Assembly: GCA_035531775.1 (NCBI GenBank)
Contig: DATKSG010000103.1
Span: 1 to 37,678, forward strand
Reading direction: 5' to 3'
Source: DATKSG01 sp035531775
GTDB lineage: Bacteria; Actinomycetota; Acidimicrobiia; Acidimicrobiales; UBA8190
DNA length: 37,678 nt
Below the pieces are notes generated by a model. The model saw only the letters and a list, made by a program, of their open reading frames with translations. It had not been told where the DNA came from and did no database searches. The stretch's first letter is position 1; each line of letters opens with the position of its first letter. A program made the position numbers and the translations under genes. Below are positions 6,394-14,187 of this stretch, piece by piece.

Positions 6394-6697
6394 CGTGTAC
6401 GAGCTGCGATTGCCAAAAGGGGTGGGGCACGAGCAGAAAGGTCGCCGATTCGGAGTCATCGTCCAGGCCGACGTGTTACTACCTCGCTCAGTTGTCCTGA
6501 TGGCTCCCACCTCGACAAGCGCGCGCCCGGCGTCGTTCCGACCCGAGCTTGTGGTGCAAGGCGCGACGACGCGGGTTCTCGTCGAACAGGTCGGGGCAGT
6601 GGATGTGGACCGTTTGGGAGATCCGGTCGGGCACGCCAGTGCCGAGGAGATCTGGGGGATCGACGAAAGCCTTCTCACAGTCCTCGGTCTCGGCTAA
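6380..6697 (+). CDS. mazF: MazF/PemK-family endoribonuclease toxin
   Basis: The protein has 105 residues from GTG 6380. It opens with LRGDVYELRLPKGVGHEQKG, the classic MazF beginning (RGDVY.L plus the GHEQ.G.RP-like loop). RRFGVIVQADVLLPRSVVLMAPTS, FRPELVV, and VLVEQVGAVDVDRLGDPVG follow. MazF toxins cut RNA at short sequence motifs and are blocked by the partner antitoxin. The frame stays open upstream to 6263, but that part lies over the antitoxin gene and has no family similarity, so GTG 6380 is chosen. The sulfotransferase gene begins 20 bases downstream, at the point where base composition rises. Confidence 0.9.
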   Translation: MLRGDVYELRLPKGVGHEQKGRRFGVIVQADVLLPRSVVLMAPTSTSARPASFRPELVVQGATTRVLVEQVGAVDVDRLGDPVGHASAEEIWGIDESLLTVLGLG

Positions 6698-6717
6698 GAG
6701 CAACTACGGCCAGCGCA

Positions 6718-8010
6718 GTGGTCACTGAACCGAACCGGGCCGAGGCACCACGGCCACAGCTCGTCTTCGTCGTCGGCGTGCGCCGGAGCGGCACCAACTG
6801 GCTCCAGCGCATGCTCGGCGTGCATCCGGCGGTGTGTGTCGTGCCGTCGGAGACGCACCTGTTCTCCGACGGGGTGCGCCATCTGCAAGAGCGCGTGCAG
6901 CACGGGCTGGCCTCGGCCCCGGCCACCGGCACCGTGTACATGGAACGTGCGGCGTTCCTGGAAGCGACCAGAGCCTTTTGCGACGCGCTGTTCTCGGGCC
7001 TGGCCGATGTGCTGAGCCCGGGGGCGACCCATGTGGTGGAGCGCACGCCCATGCACGTGCTGCACCTTCCGCTGGTGAGCGCCGTCTACCCCGATGCCAA
7101 CGTCCTCCACATCGTGCGCGATGGCCGCGACGTGGCCCGGTCCCTGGTGTCGAAGTCCTGGGGGCCCGACGACGTGGCTGAGGCTGCCGCCGAGTGGGTG
7201 ACCGGCATCACCGCCGCCCGGGCCGCCCACCTGGACCCGGCGCAGTACCGCGAGGTGCGCTACGAATCGCTGTTGGCCGATCCGGCGGGCGCCATGGGCG
7301 CGCTGTTCGCCTTCGTCGGCCTCGACGCCCCCGACGACGTCCTGGCGGCCGTCGGGCGCGAAGCCGCCGTGGTGCGAAACGAGGACCCACTGGCGCCGGT
7401 GCCCGGGGCGGGGAAGTGGAAGGCGACGTGGTCGGCCTCGGACCTGTCGCGCTTCGAGGCCGTAGCCGGCACTTTGATGGACGAGCTGGGCTACCGCAGG
7501 GCCCCGGCCCTCGAGCGTGCCACCGGGAAGGGACCGGTCACAGCCAGGATCCGGCGCCGGGCCCGGCGGTCATGGACGGCCACGGCCGGAGCGCTCTCGG
7601 CGGCCCGGTCCCGCTCGGCCCCCGGTGGAGACACCCACTCGCTCGACGACGCCCAGCACGTGGTCAGCCGGTTCTTCGACCTGGTGTCCCGGGGCCGGGG
7701 GGCGGAGGCTGTGGCGCTCATGGCCACCGATGCCGACATCAACGTGGTGACCGACGAGGGCTCGTGGCGGGGCAGCGGCCCGGCTGCTCTGGCCCGCCTG
7801 GCTCAGGCGTTCGAGGCCGAGGAGTTCGAGGCCGAGGGCTACGGCACCGACGGGCGCCACGGCGATGAGCAGGTCGCCTACGGGGCCCAGTTCGTGGTTT
7901 TCTTCGTCAGGGAGCACCCCGGCGGCCCGACGGTGCATCGAAGCGTGGTGCTGAAGGTGGAAGGTCGGGCTATCACCGCCTTGCACTACCGGCGATTTCT
8001 TCAACACTGA
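6718..8010 (+). CDS. Sulfotransferase fused to an NTF2/SnoaL-like domain
   Basis: The protein has 430 residues. The PAPS 5'-phosphosulfate loop is VRRSGTNWLQR (21-31), and the 3'-phosphate site is VRDGRDVARSLVS (133-145). HVVERTPMH lies between them. Residues about 15-265 are therefore a PAPS-dependent sulfotransferase. An Arg/Ser/Ala-rich linker (about 270-310) leads to a cystatin-like NTF2/SnoaL domain (about 311-430: DAQHVVSRFFDLVSRG, then GSGPAALARL and a beta-rich end). This pairing is unusual. The gene is the first of the glycan locus and probably adds sulfate to the polysaccharide or a lipid carrier. The start is GTG 6718; the hydrophobic strand PQLVFVVG follows soon after. Confidence 0.85.
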   Translation: MVTEPNRAEAPRPQLVFVVGVRRSGTNWLQRMLGVHPAVCVVPSETHLFSDGVRHLQERVQHGLASAPATGTVYMERAAFLEATRAFCDALFSGLADVLSPGATHVVERTPMHVLHLPLVSAVYPDANVLHIVRDGRDVARSLVSKSWGPDDVAEAAAEWVTGITAARAAHLDPAQYREVRYESLLADPAGAMGALFAFVGLDAPDDVLAAVGREAAVVRNEDPLAPVPGAGKWKATWSASDLSRFEAVAGTLMDELGYRRAPALERATGKGPVTARIRRRARRSWTATAGALSAARSRSAPGGDTHSLDDAQHVVSRFFDLVSRGRGAEAVALMATDADINVVTDEGSWRGSGPAALARLAQAFEAEEFEAEGYGTDGRHGDEQVAYGAQFVVFFVREHPGGPTVHRSVVLKVEGRAITALHYRRFLQH

Positions 8011-8053
8011 CCGTGGCGCCCCCGGATAATTAGTGAGAAAGCCCTAAAAAAGA

Positions 8054-8083
8054 TTGGATAACTCGCTCTGTAGTAGCTACAAC
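8054..8083 (+). promoter_or_regulatory. Possible promoter in an AT-rich pocket before the exported protein
   Basis: TTGGAT 8054-8059 and TACAAC 8078-8083 are 18 bases apart in the only clearly AT-rich patch of the right-hand 30 kb. Transcription from here would give a leader of about 65 bases. Another reading uses GATAAC at 8057-8062 as the -10 box. Confidence 0.35.
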
Positions 8084-8089
8084 CACAGT

Positions 8090-8153
8090 GGGCGGCTGGG
8101 TCGGAGTGATCCGATAGAGGCGGGCCGTCCTCCACTGAGAGCGGAGGCGACGG
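8090..8153 (+). promoter_or_regulatory. Structured leader with two exclusive foldings, candidate translational switch
   Basis: Fold A pairs GGGCGGC 8090-8096 with GCCGTCC 8124-8130 (one G-U) around a hairpin TCGGA-GTGA-TCCGA (8101-8114) closed by a GNRA tetraloop. Fold B pairs CCGTC 8125-8129 with GACGG 8149-8153 and CTCC 8130-8133 with GGAG 8143-8146, burying the ribosome-binding site GGAGG (8143-8147). Both folds use 8125-8130, so they exclude each other, and fold A frees the ribosome-binding site. This is the layout of a translational riboswitch or thermometer. No known riboswitch consensus is recognised, and GC-rich DNA pairs easily by chance. Confidence 0.4.
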
Positions 8154-8155
8154 AC

Positions 8156-8686
8156 ATGAGAACGCGATTCCTACAGAGCATCCTGGCGATGCTCGCGGCG
8201 GCCGGCGGTGTAGTGGTGGCCGGTGGCAGCACGGCCATGGCCACCGGCAGCCCGCTGCCCATCTTGGCCTGCACCACGGCCGGCACGGCGTACTTCACCC
8301 CGGGCACCGGGTCCACCACCATCTGGACCGTGCAGTCCAACGGGAGCTGCAACGTGTCCAACATCCCGGCCAGTCCCACCGAGACGGTGTCCATGACCGG
8401 CAGCGGTTCGTCGGTCGGTCTGGGCATCTGCAGCGGCACTCTGCCTGTCATCACCAACTTGCTGATCAACGTCACCGAGGTGTTCACCAATACCGTTACC
8501 CACCAGACCACCACTGAGAAGGCCACGTGGTCGCTCGGGGTCTCGACCTACCCGGTGGCTACCCCGTTGCTGGTGGCCGGCACCCTCGGAAGCGGGGCCG
8601 GATCGGCCTTCACCCACATCTTCTTGCAGTGCGGGAATGCCAAGAACCGGCCCTCGGCCCAGTTCACCTGGGTGGAGTCCGACTAG
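8156..8686 (+). CDS. Small exported protein with four cysteines
   Basis: The protein has 176 residues. A clear Sec signal peptide is present: MRTRF, a hydrophobic stretch LQSILAMLAAAGGVVVAGG, then cleavage likely after STAMA. The mature part is rich in Thr, Ser and Gly and contains four Cys (ACTTAG, GSCNVS, GICSGT, LQCGNA), enough for two disulfides. The pattern suggests a beta-sandwich, but I recognise no family. ATG 8156 has a good ribosome-binding site, GGAGG, eight bases ahead, and that site can be hidden by the leader hairpin. It sits between the sulfotransferase and the Wzz-like gene, so a surface or envelope role is likely but unproven. Confidence 0.8.
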   Translation: MRTRFLQSILAMLAAAGGVVVAGGSTAMATGSPLPILACTTAGTAYFTPGTGSTTIWTVQSNGSCNVSNIPASPTETVSMTGSGSSVGLGICSGTLPVITNLLINVTEVFTNTVTHQTTTEKATWSLGVSTYPVATPLLVAGTLGSGAGSAFTHIFLQCGNAKNRPSAQFTWVESD

Positions 8687-8820
8687 GACTTAGCGACACG
8701 GCCAGCCGACGGACCGCCGTCCCCCTGTGATCTGGGAGGGCGGCGGCCCGCCGGCTTGGCGCCGTGGTGGGCCGGACAGCCCATATAGTTCGTGCAAATG
8801 GGGACCTGGCGGGGGCGACG

Positions 8821-9531
8821 GTGAGCGACGACGACCCGACGCGCCCCGTGGAGGTGGTGACCGAAGAGGTCACGGCCGAGCCTGACGACGACGCGGCAGG
8901 CGACTGGCAGTCCAGGGTGTGGCGGGAATTCCGGCGCCGCCCCCGGCGGGCCATGGTGCCCGGGGTGGTGCTCGGCGTGGTGCTCGGGCTGTTCTCGGGG
9001 CTTCTCATGCTGCGCGGGGCGCCCATTTGGAGCAGCCAGACGGTCCTCTTCTTCGATGATCCCCTGGGAATTGCTCTGTCGGGCGACCCGGGTCAGCTCA
9101 CCAAGCTCATCGCCCTTCGTTCCAAATACGCCAGCCTGGCTGCCACCGAGGCCATCGCCGGGCCGGCGGCCACCGCTCTGCACGTGCCGGTCGGCCTGGT
9201 GCTGAGCTCGTCGTCGGTGTCGTTGCCGTTCGAGTCGCTGCTGTTCGTGGTGGTGGGCACTTCGAGCTCACCGGGATTCGCCCGGGCCGTCTCCGCCCAG
9301 GTGGCCAGGGATATCCAGCTCTATGTGGTGCACGAGGACGTGGCCAACGCCGTGCCCCCGCCCGACCGCTTCCAGGTGTCGGTGGTGTCCCCGGCCGGTC
9401 CGGCCGTGGCCAGCAAGCCCTCGAGGTCCAAGGCCGCGCTGGTGGGAGTAGGCGCCTTCGTGGGTGGGTTGCTGGCCGGAATGGGGCTGTACCTGGCCGA
9501 AGCCACGGCCCGCCGCCGCCGCCGGGCCTAG
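8821..9531 (+). CDS. Wzz-like two-helix polysaccharide co-polymerase candidate
   Basis: The protein has 236 residues from GTG 8821. An acidic N-terminal tail is followed by a basic patch (REFRRRPRR), a first transmembrane helix (about 45-64, MVPGVVLGVVLGLFSGLLML) and an external region of about 135 residues. A second helix (about 203-225) and an Arg-rich end (ATARRRRRA) complete it. This two-helix plan with a large periplasmic-type loop is that of Wzz/capsular chain-length proteins (PCP family), although sequence similarity is low and no Tyr-kinase domain is attached. It may set chain length or help assemble the export machine. An upstream GTG near 8764 is possible, but the extra residues look uncharacteristic. 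Confidence 0.65.
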   Translation: MSDDDPTRPVEVVTEEVTAEPDDDAAGDWQSRVWREFRRRPRRAMVPGVVLGVVLGLFSGLLMLRGAPIWSSQTVLFFDDPLGIALSGDPGQLTKLIALRSKYASLAATEAIAGPAATALHVPVGLVLSSSSVSLPFESLLFVVVGTSSSPGFARAVSAQVARDIQLYVVHEDVANAVPPPDRFQVSVVSPAGPAVASKPSRSKAALVGVGAFVGGLLAGMGLYLAEATARRRRRA

Positions 9532-9547
9532 CGCGACCGGGGTCACC

Positions 9548-10603
9548 GTGAAGATGGCGGTGGCCGCTTCGGACCTGCCCCATCCCGAGGGCACCGCCGC
9601 CGGGCGCGACCTGTGGGCTTGGTGCGAAGCGGCGCTGGCGCTCGGCCACGAGCTCGAGGCTTGGATCTGGAACCGCTCACCTTCGTCGCCGGCGGGCCCG
9701 GTGCCGCCGTGGGCCAGCTACCGGCCGGTGCCGCCGGCGTCCTCGTCGCGGTGGGGGACCTTCGTGACACCGGCGCAGGCGGCGTCCTGGCATCCCGATC
9801 CCGAAGCGGTGGTGGTGGCCGACCACCTGCCGTCGGCCGGTGCCGTGGCCGGGCGCCGGCGCGCCGTGGTGACCCTGCACTACCGCGCCCTGGCCGACGC
9901 CCGCAGCGTGCGCCAGGTCCGCCCGTGGCATCTGCGCACCGCCTTCGAGGAGCAGCGCGCCGTGCGCCGGGCCGAGTTGGTGCTGGCCTACTCCGAGCGG
10001 GTGGGTCGCCACCTCACCCGCCCGGCGCACGTGGTGCCCATGACCTGTCCGTTGCCGGCCCAGGCCGTGGACCCCGTGGAGGAACCGGTGGCGGCGCTCA
10101 TAGCCGACTGGTGGTGGCGGCCCAACCGCCTGGCCCTCGACCACCTGCTGGCCCTATGGCCCGACGTGCGCGCCGTGGTGCCGACGGCTCGCCTGCTGCT
10201 GGCCGGGCGTCACTTCCCGGCCGACGCCGTGGGCCACGTTCCCGGAGTGGAGGTGCTCGGCCCCGTGCCCTCGAGCGTGGACCTGCTGGAGCGAGCGGCC
10301 GTGGTGGCCTTCCCGTGCCCGACCTCGAGCGGGCCCAAGGGCAAGACCCTGGAAGCGATGGCCTACGGCGTGCCGGTGCTCACCACGCCGGCCGGTATGG
10401 AGGGCATCGTCCTCGGCCCCGAGGGTGACGCCATGGTGGTGCGACGGAGCGCCTTCGCGGCGCGCCTGGCATCGCTGCTCCAGGACCCCGAAGCCCGAGC
10501 CCGCCTGGGCCGGATCGGGCGCCAGGCGGTGGCCGATCACCACTCGCCCCGAGCGGCTGCTCAGGCCCGGGTGGCCGCCTTCTCGTCTGCCTTCGGCCTG
10601 TAG
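9548..10603 (+). CDS. GT-B fold glycosyltransferase (GT4-like)
   Basis: The protein has about 351 residues. The C-terminal half carries the GT4 nucleotide-sugar site: VVAFPCPTSSGPKGKTLEAMAYGVPVLTTPAGMEGIVLG, with the Lys and Glu (KTLEAMA) corresponding to the EX7E region, here preceded by GPKGK. The N-terminal half has AVVTLHYRALADARS and LVLAYSERVGRHL, typical of the acceptor domain. The enzyme would transfer a sugar from a nucleotide donor to the growing glycan at the inner membrane face. It follows the Wzz-like gene by 16 bases and ends five bases before a convergent gene. The start may be GTG 9548 or ATG 9554. Confidence 0.85.
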   Translation: MKMAVAASDLPHPEGTAAGRDLWAWCEAALALGHELEAWIWNRSPSSPAGPVPPWASYRPVPPASSSRWGTFVTPAQAASWHPDPEAVVVADHLPSAGAVAGRRRAVVTLHYRALADARSVRQVRPWHLRTAFEEQRAVRRAELVLAYSERVGRHLTRPAHVVPMTCPLPAQAVDPVEEPVAALIADWWWRPNRLALDHLLALWPDVRAVVPTARLLLAGRHFPADAVGHVPGVEVLGPVPSSVDLLERAAVVAFPCPTSSGPKGKTLEAMAYGVPVLTTPAGMEGIVLGPEGDAMVVRRSAFAARLASLLQDPEARARLGRIGRQAVADHHSPRAAAQARVAAFSSAFGL

Positions 10604-10608
10604 GGCCC

Positions 10609-11637
10609 CTACAGCACCAGGCACCGGCTGCGCAGCGCCGCCACCACCAGCGCTTCCTGGCCCACCAGGTCACCCACGGCCATTTGGACCAGGCGCACCA
10701 CGGCCGGGCGCCCCTTGCGCCACCGGGCTTCGGGCCAGGCCAGGACCACCCACGGCACCACAGCCAGCAGCCACCAGGGCACGACTGTGACCGCCCCCAC
10801 CACCACACCGGCTACGGCGGCGTCGAAGGCGGCCGTGCGCGGGGCCAGGAAGGTGCCCATCCACAGCGCTCGTCGGCCGAAGCGGCTGCGGCGCACCAGG
10901 GCGGGGAAGACGCCGCGCCCGCGCAGAGCCGCCACCCACTGCCAATACGTGGCCGGCTCGTGTCGATGGTGGACCAGGGCCTCGGGGGCGAAGGTGAGCT
11001 CGGCTCCGGCCTCTACCACGCGCCAGCCCAGCAGGGCGTCCTCACCCACCAGCTTGCCCCGGGCCGTGGCTGGCGCCCGGTCGCGGCCCGGGAAGCCCCC
11101 GGCATCGAGCACGGCCTGGCGCCGGTAGGCGATGTTGCACGTCTCGAACAGCCACGTCGGTCGCAGCACCCACACCGTGCGGGCCCACACACCGCCATCG
11201 TCGCGGTCATCGGGCCACGGCTCCACCCGACCCTGGACCACGACGGCGGAATCCGCTCCGGCGAAGGGAGTGGTGAGCTCATGGAGCCACCCCGGGGTCG
11301 GCAGGCAGTCGTCGTCGGTGAAGGCCACCAACGGGGCGCGGCCCATGGCCACCCCGACGTTGCGGGCCGGGCCCTGGCCGCCGTTGGCCTCGAGGCGCAC
11401 CGCCGCCAGCCGCAGCGCCGTGGTGGAGTTCAGCGCGTCGAGCCGGTCCCACGTGTCGTCGTCCGAGGCGTCGTCCACCACCACCACCTCGTAATCCGAT
11501 GGGGCCATGGTCTGCTGCTCGAGGGCGGCGAGCAGTTCGGCGAGCAGCGCCCCCCGGTTGTAGGTAGCGACTATCACCGACACCTTCGGGACGGGGCCCC
11601 CGTCGTAGGTGGCGCTGTGCAGCTCGCTCGGTGTCAC
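10609..11637 (-). CDS. GT2 glycosyltransferase with C-terminal membrane segment
   Basis: The protein has 342 residues. The GT-A core reads VSVIVATYNRGALLAELL, VVVVDDASDDDTWD, NGGQGPARNVGVAMG and VAFTDDDCLPTPGWL, where DDD is the metal-binding DxD. The acceptor-side motif is GEDALLGWRVVEAG. LFETCNIAYRR in the middle is shared with the GT2 protein at 23323, as is a hydrophobic C-terminal region (GVVVGAVTVVPWWLLAVVPWV), so the two are paralogues that probably sit at the membrane. GTG 11637 overlaps the stop of the methyltransferase gene upstream by four bases (GTGA). Donor and acceptor are unknown. Confidence 0.9.
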   Translation of the reverse strand: MTPSELHSATYDGGPVPKVSVIVATYNRGALLAELLAALEQQTMAPSDYEVVVVDDASDDDTWDRLDALNSTTALRLAAVRLEANGGQGPARNVGVAMGRAPLVAFTDDDCLPTPGWLHELTTPFAGADSAVVVQGRVEPWPDDRDDGGVWARTVWVLRPTWLFETCNIAYRRQAVLDAGGFPGRDRAPATARGKLVGEDALLGWRVVEAGAELTFAPEALVHHRHEPATYWQWVAALRGRGVFPALVRRSRFGRRALWMGTFLAPRTAAFDAAVAGVVVGAVTVVPWWLLAVVPWVVLAWPEARWRKGRPAVVRLVQMAVGDLVGQEALVVAALRSRCLVL

Positions 11638-12407
11638 GACGAGGTCTCGGCCTCCGGCTTGTGGGCGTGGACGAGGCAGAACTGAGAGCCGTCACCCACG
11701 GTGGCGTCGAGGGCCAGACCGCCGTCGGCCAGTGCGCCGAGGAGCTCGGGGCGCGACAGCGCCGAGCCCAGCCACTGCGGTTCCAGACATCCCCGCTCAC
11801 GACGGTGCAAGAGCCGTTGCAGGCGGGGGCCGAGCCGCAAGATGGCGCGGTGGAATTCGGCCCGGTGGATCTCGGGGAAGTCGCTCACCTGGAACACCGT
11901 CCATCCCCCCGGTCGAAGGACGCGCCCGATGTCGCGGATGTAGCGGCAGGTGATGGCCGGGTCGGGGATGTGCTGGAACACGATGAAGGAGTAGACGACG
12001 TCAAAGGCCCCGTCGGGGAACTGGCCCAGGTCGACGCCGTTGCCCACCACCAGCTCGACGTTGGCCACGTCGGCCAGCTCGTGGCGGCCTCGCTCGACCA
12101 TCTCCTGCGACACGTCCACGCCAGTGACCTTTTCGGCTCGGCCGGCCAGGGCGCGGGTGATGCGGCCGATGCCGCAGCCGATCTCGAGGACCCGGTCCGA
12201 CGGGCCGATGGAGACGTCGAAGGGGCCGAGGGTGTGCTCGAGCGCCTCGGCGCCCGAAGCCCAGAAGCCCTCGACGTCGGTATCGCGGTAGTCGAGGACG
12301 CTGTGGATGTAGTACATGGCGTTCTCCTGGGCCTTGGCGTCCCAGTACGCCCGCATGGAGCGCGCTGCGTCGTGGTCGGGACCGGTCGCTTCCATGGGGA
12401 CCATCAT
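11634..12407 (-). CDS. SAM-dependent methyltransferase (class I)
   Basis: The protein has about 257 residues. Motif I is VLEIGCGIGRITRALAG, followed by VTGVDVSQEMVERGR (acidic residue for the SAM ribose) and the later motif FDVVYSFIVFQHIPDP with LRPGGWTVFQVSD. The N-terminal YWDAKAQENAMYYIHSVLDY pattern is common in methyltransferases of glycan and antibiotic loci. It probably O-methylates a sugar of the polysaccharide. Several ATGs are possible (12407, 12404, 12395). It is coupled to the downstream GT2 gene by a GTGA overlap and is divergent from a second methyltransferase at 12513. Confidence 0.85.
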   Translation of the reverse strand: MMVPMEATGPDHDAARSMRAYWDAKAQENAMYYIHSVLDYRDTDVEGFWASGAEALEHTLGPFDVSIGPSDRVLEIGCGIGRITRALAGRAEKVTGVDVSQEMVERGRHELADVANVELVVGNGVDLGQFPDGAFDVVYSFIVFQHIPDPAITCRYIRDIGRVLRPGGWTVFQVSDFPEIHRAEFHRAILRLGPRLQRLLHRRERGCLEPQWLGSALSRPELLGALADGGLALDATVGDGSQFCLVHAHKPEAETSS

Positions 12408-12512
12408 GCCCGGTCGCCCGGCTGGTCCGGGGCTTCGTCGTCCCCATGGCCGCCCCGGTCGGACGGTAGCGTGGGCCTCCCCGCCGGCGCCGACGCGGGA
12501 GGAGGAGGACGA

Positions 12513-13238
12513 GTGGGCCCCGACGAGCTTCGCCAAGAGGTCGAGCGCTATCCCTGGTACCACACTCTGGACCTGGGCAACGGAGTGGTGACCCCTGGGA
12601 TGTTCGATCACCGCGGCACCGAGTCGCGTCACCTGCTGCCCGACGACCTGTCGGGGCTCCGGTGCCTCGACGTCGGCACCATGGACGGGTACTGGGCGTT
12701 CGCCATGGAGCGTCGGGGGGCATCCGAGGTGGTGGCCGTGGACATGCCCGACAACCCCGAGGGCCTCGACTGGCCGGCCAGCCTCCGTCCCACGGTGGTG
12801 AAGACCGTCGACGAGACCAAGACGGCGCGCTTCGAGCTGGTGCGCGGCGCACTGGGCTCGTCGGTGCGCCGCGAGCTGCGCTCGGTGTACGACCTCGACG
12901 TGGATCTCGGGACCTTCGATTTCGTCTTCTGCGGAGACCTCCTCGTGCACCTGAAGGACCCGGCCACCGCCCTCGAGCGCATCCGGCGGGTGTGTGGCGC
13001 CAGTGCCGTGATCTGCAACCCGACCAAGGAGCAGTTCCCTTTCCGGCGCCGACCGTTGGCCCAGTTCGACGGCATCGATGAATTCGAGTGGTGGCTGCCC
13101 AACCAGGCCGCCCTAGAGCGCATGGTGCTGGCCGCCGGCTTCTCCCGGGTCGAGGCCGGCCGCCGGTTCGCCCTGGCCACGACCTCGGGTGGGCCATGGA
13201 AGGGACGGCGCAGCGTGGTGCGCGGCTACGTGGCCTGA
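12513..13238 (+). CDS. SAM-dependent methyltransferase, CmoB/DUF1698-like
   Basis: The protein has 241 residues. The N-terminus EVERYPWYHTLDLGNGVVTPG, then FDHRGTESRHLLPDDLSG, is the pattern of CmoB-like/DUF1698 proteins. Motif I is LDVGTMDGYWAFAMERRG, followed by VVAVDMPD. FDFVFCGDLLVHLKDPATAL is the late motif. CmoB itself acts on tRNA, but relatives in glycan loci are thought to methylate sugars, and this context favours the second. GTG 12513 has a strong purine-rich site (GGAGGAGGAGG, 12498-12508). The gene head-on faces the other methyltransferase across about 105 bases and runs seven bases ahead of the next GT2 gene. Confidence 0.82.
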   Translation: MGPDELRQEVERYPWYHTLDLGNGVVTPGMFDHRGTESRHLLPDDLSGLRCLDVGTMDGYWAFAMERRGASEVVAVDMPDNPEGLDWPASLRPTVVKTVDETKTARFELVRGALGSSVRRELRSVYDLDVDLGTFDFVFCGDLLVHLKDPATALERIRRVCGASAVICNPTKEQFPFRRRPLAQFDGIDEFEWWLPNQAALERMVLAAGFSRVEAGRRFALATTSGGPWKGRRSVVRGYVA

Positions 13239-13245
13239 GCCGGTC

Positions 13246-14181
13246 GTGCCCGTCCCCACGTCGGTGACCGTGGTCATGCCGACGCACCGTCGCCCGGCGT
13301 CACTGCGGCGCGCCCTCGAGAGCCTGGGAGCGCAGGCCGGCCCTGGCCTGGCATGGGACGTGGTGGTGGTAGACAACGACCCCTCGGCCGGGGCGCTGTC
13401 CATGGTGGGCCAGATGGCCGACAGCTTTCCGGTGCCGCTGCGCGCCGTGCACGAGGAGCATCTCGGCGCCGCCCATGCCCGCAACCGCGGCCTGGCCGAG
13501 GCCACCGGCGACATAGTGGCCTTCGTCGACGACGACGTGACGGCCGATAGACACTGGCTCGCCACCTTGGTCGAACCCATCGTGGCCGGCCGTTGTGGCG
13601 GCACTGCCGGGCGGGTGGTCCTCGACCCGGTGGTGGCCAGGCCCCGGTGGTTCGACGAGGAGGGCATCGGGGGGTACCTGGCCCGATTCGAGCCGGCCAT
13701 CGCCGAGACGCCCCTCGGGCCCGACAGCTACGCCTTGACGGCCAACGCCGCCTTCAGTACCGGGGCGCTGCGAGCCACCGGCGGCTTCGATCCAGCCCTC
13801 GGGCCCCGGGGCCGCACCCAGCTGGCCGGGGAGGACAATCGCATCGTGCGCGACTTCCTGGCCCAAGGGGCCACCATGCACTTCGTCCCCTGGGCCGTGG
13901 TGGTCCACGAGCTGCCGCCGTCGCGCCTCACGCGCCGGTACCTGTTGCGCCGGGCCTATCTCCAGGGCCGCTCGGACTGGATGCTCGATCGGGGCCGCTA
14001 TATCGAGGGCCGTTTCCACGGCATGAGCGGGGCCTTCAGTTGGTTGGCCACAGAGCTCCGCCGACGCCGGAGCGAGGGTTGGCGTCGGCCCGAGGTGAGG
14101 TTTCATGCCGCCACCGACATGGTGCGCACGGCGGGGGCTGTTCGCCAAGCGGTGTCGTGGTGGTGGCCGGGCGCGTCGTAA
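13246..14181 (+). CDS. GT2 glycosyltransferase
   Basis: The protein has 311 residues from GTG 13246. Core motifs are SVTVVMPTHRRPASLRRAL, DVVVVDNDPSAGA, HLGAAHARNRGLAEATG and VAFVDDDVTADRHWL (DDD metal site). The later ED pair is in LAGEDNRIVRDFLAQG. The tail carries many basic residues (SRLTRRYLLRRAYLQG), which may dock on the membrane. It lies seven bases after the CmoB-like gene and converges on the GT2 gene at 14188 with a six-base gap. Transfer of one sugar to the glycan is expected; specificity cannot be read. Confidence 0.88.
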   Translation: MPVPTSVTVVMPTHRRPASLRRALESLGAQAGPGLAWDVVVVDNDPSAGALSMVGQMADSFPVPLRAVHEEHLGAAHARNRGLAEATGDIVAFVDDDVTADRHWLATLVEPIVAGRCGGTAGRVVLDPVVARPRWFDEEGIGGYLARFEPAIAETPLGPDSYALTANAAFSTGALRATGGFDPALGPRGRTQLAGEDNRIVRDFLAQGATMHFVPWAVVVHELPPSRLTRRYLLRRAYLQGRSDWMLDRGRYIEGRFHGMSGAFSWLATELRRRRSEGWRRPEVRFHAATDMVRTAGAVRQAVSWWWPGAS

Positions 14182-14187
14182 AGGCAA

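Noticed and set aside
8090..8153. Cyclic-di-GMP (GEMM), TPP or ydaO riboswitch
   Set aside because: The leader has a GNRA hairpin and a CTGAGA string, but the conserved cores of these classes are absent or in the wrong order, so only an unclassified structure is claimed.
10684..11685. Long plus-strand open frame opposite the GT2 and methyltransferase genes
   Set aside because: Rich in His, Gly, Gln and Arg with no motif; it is the antisense shadow expected in about 70% GC DNA.
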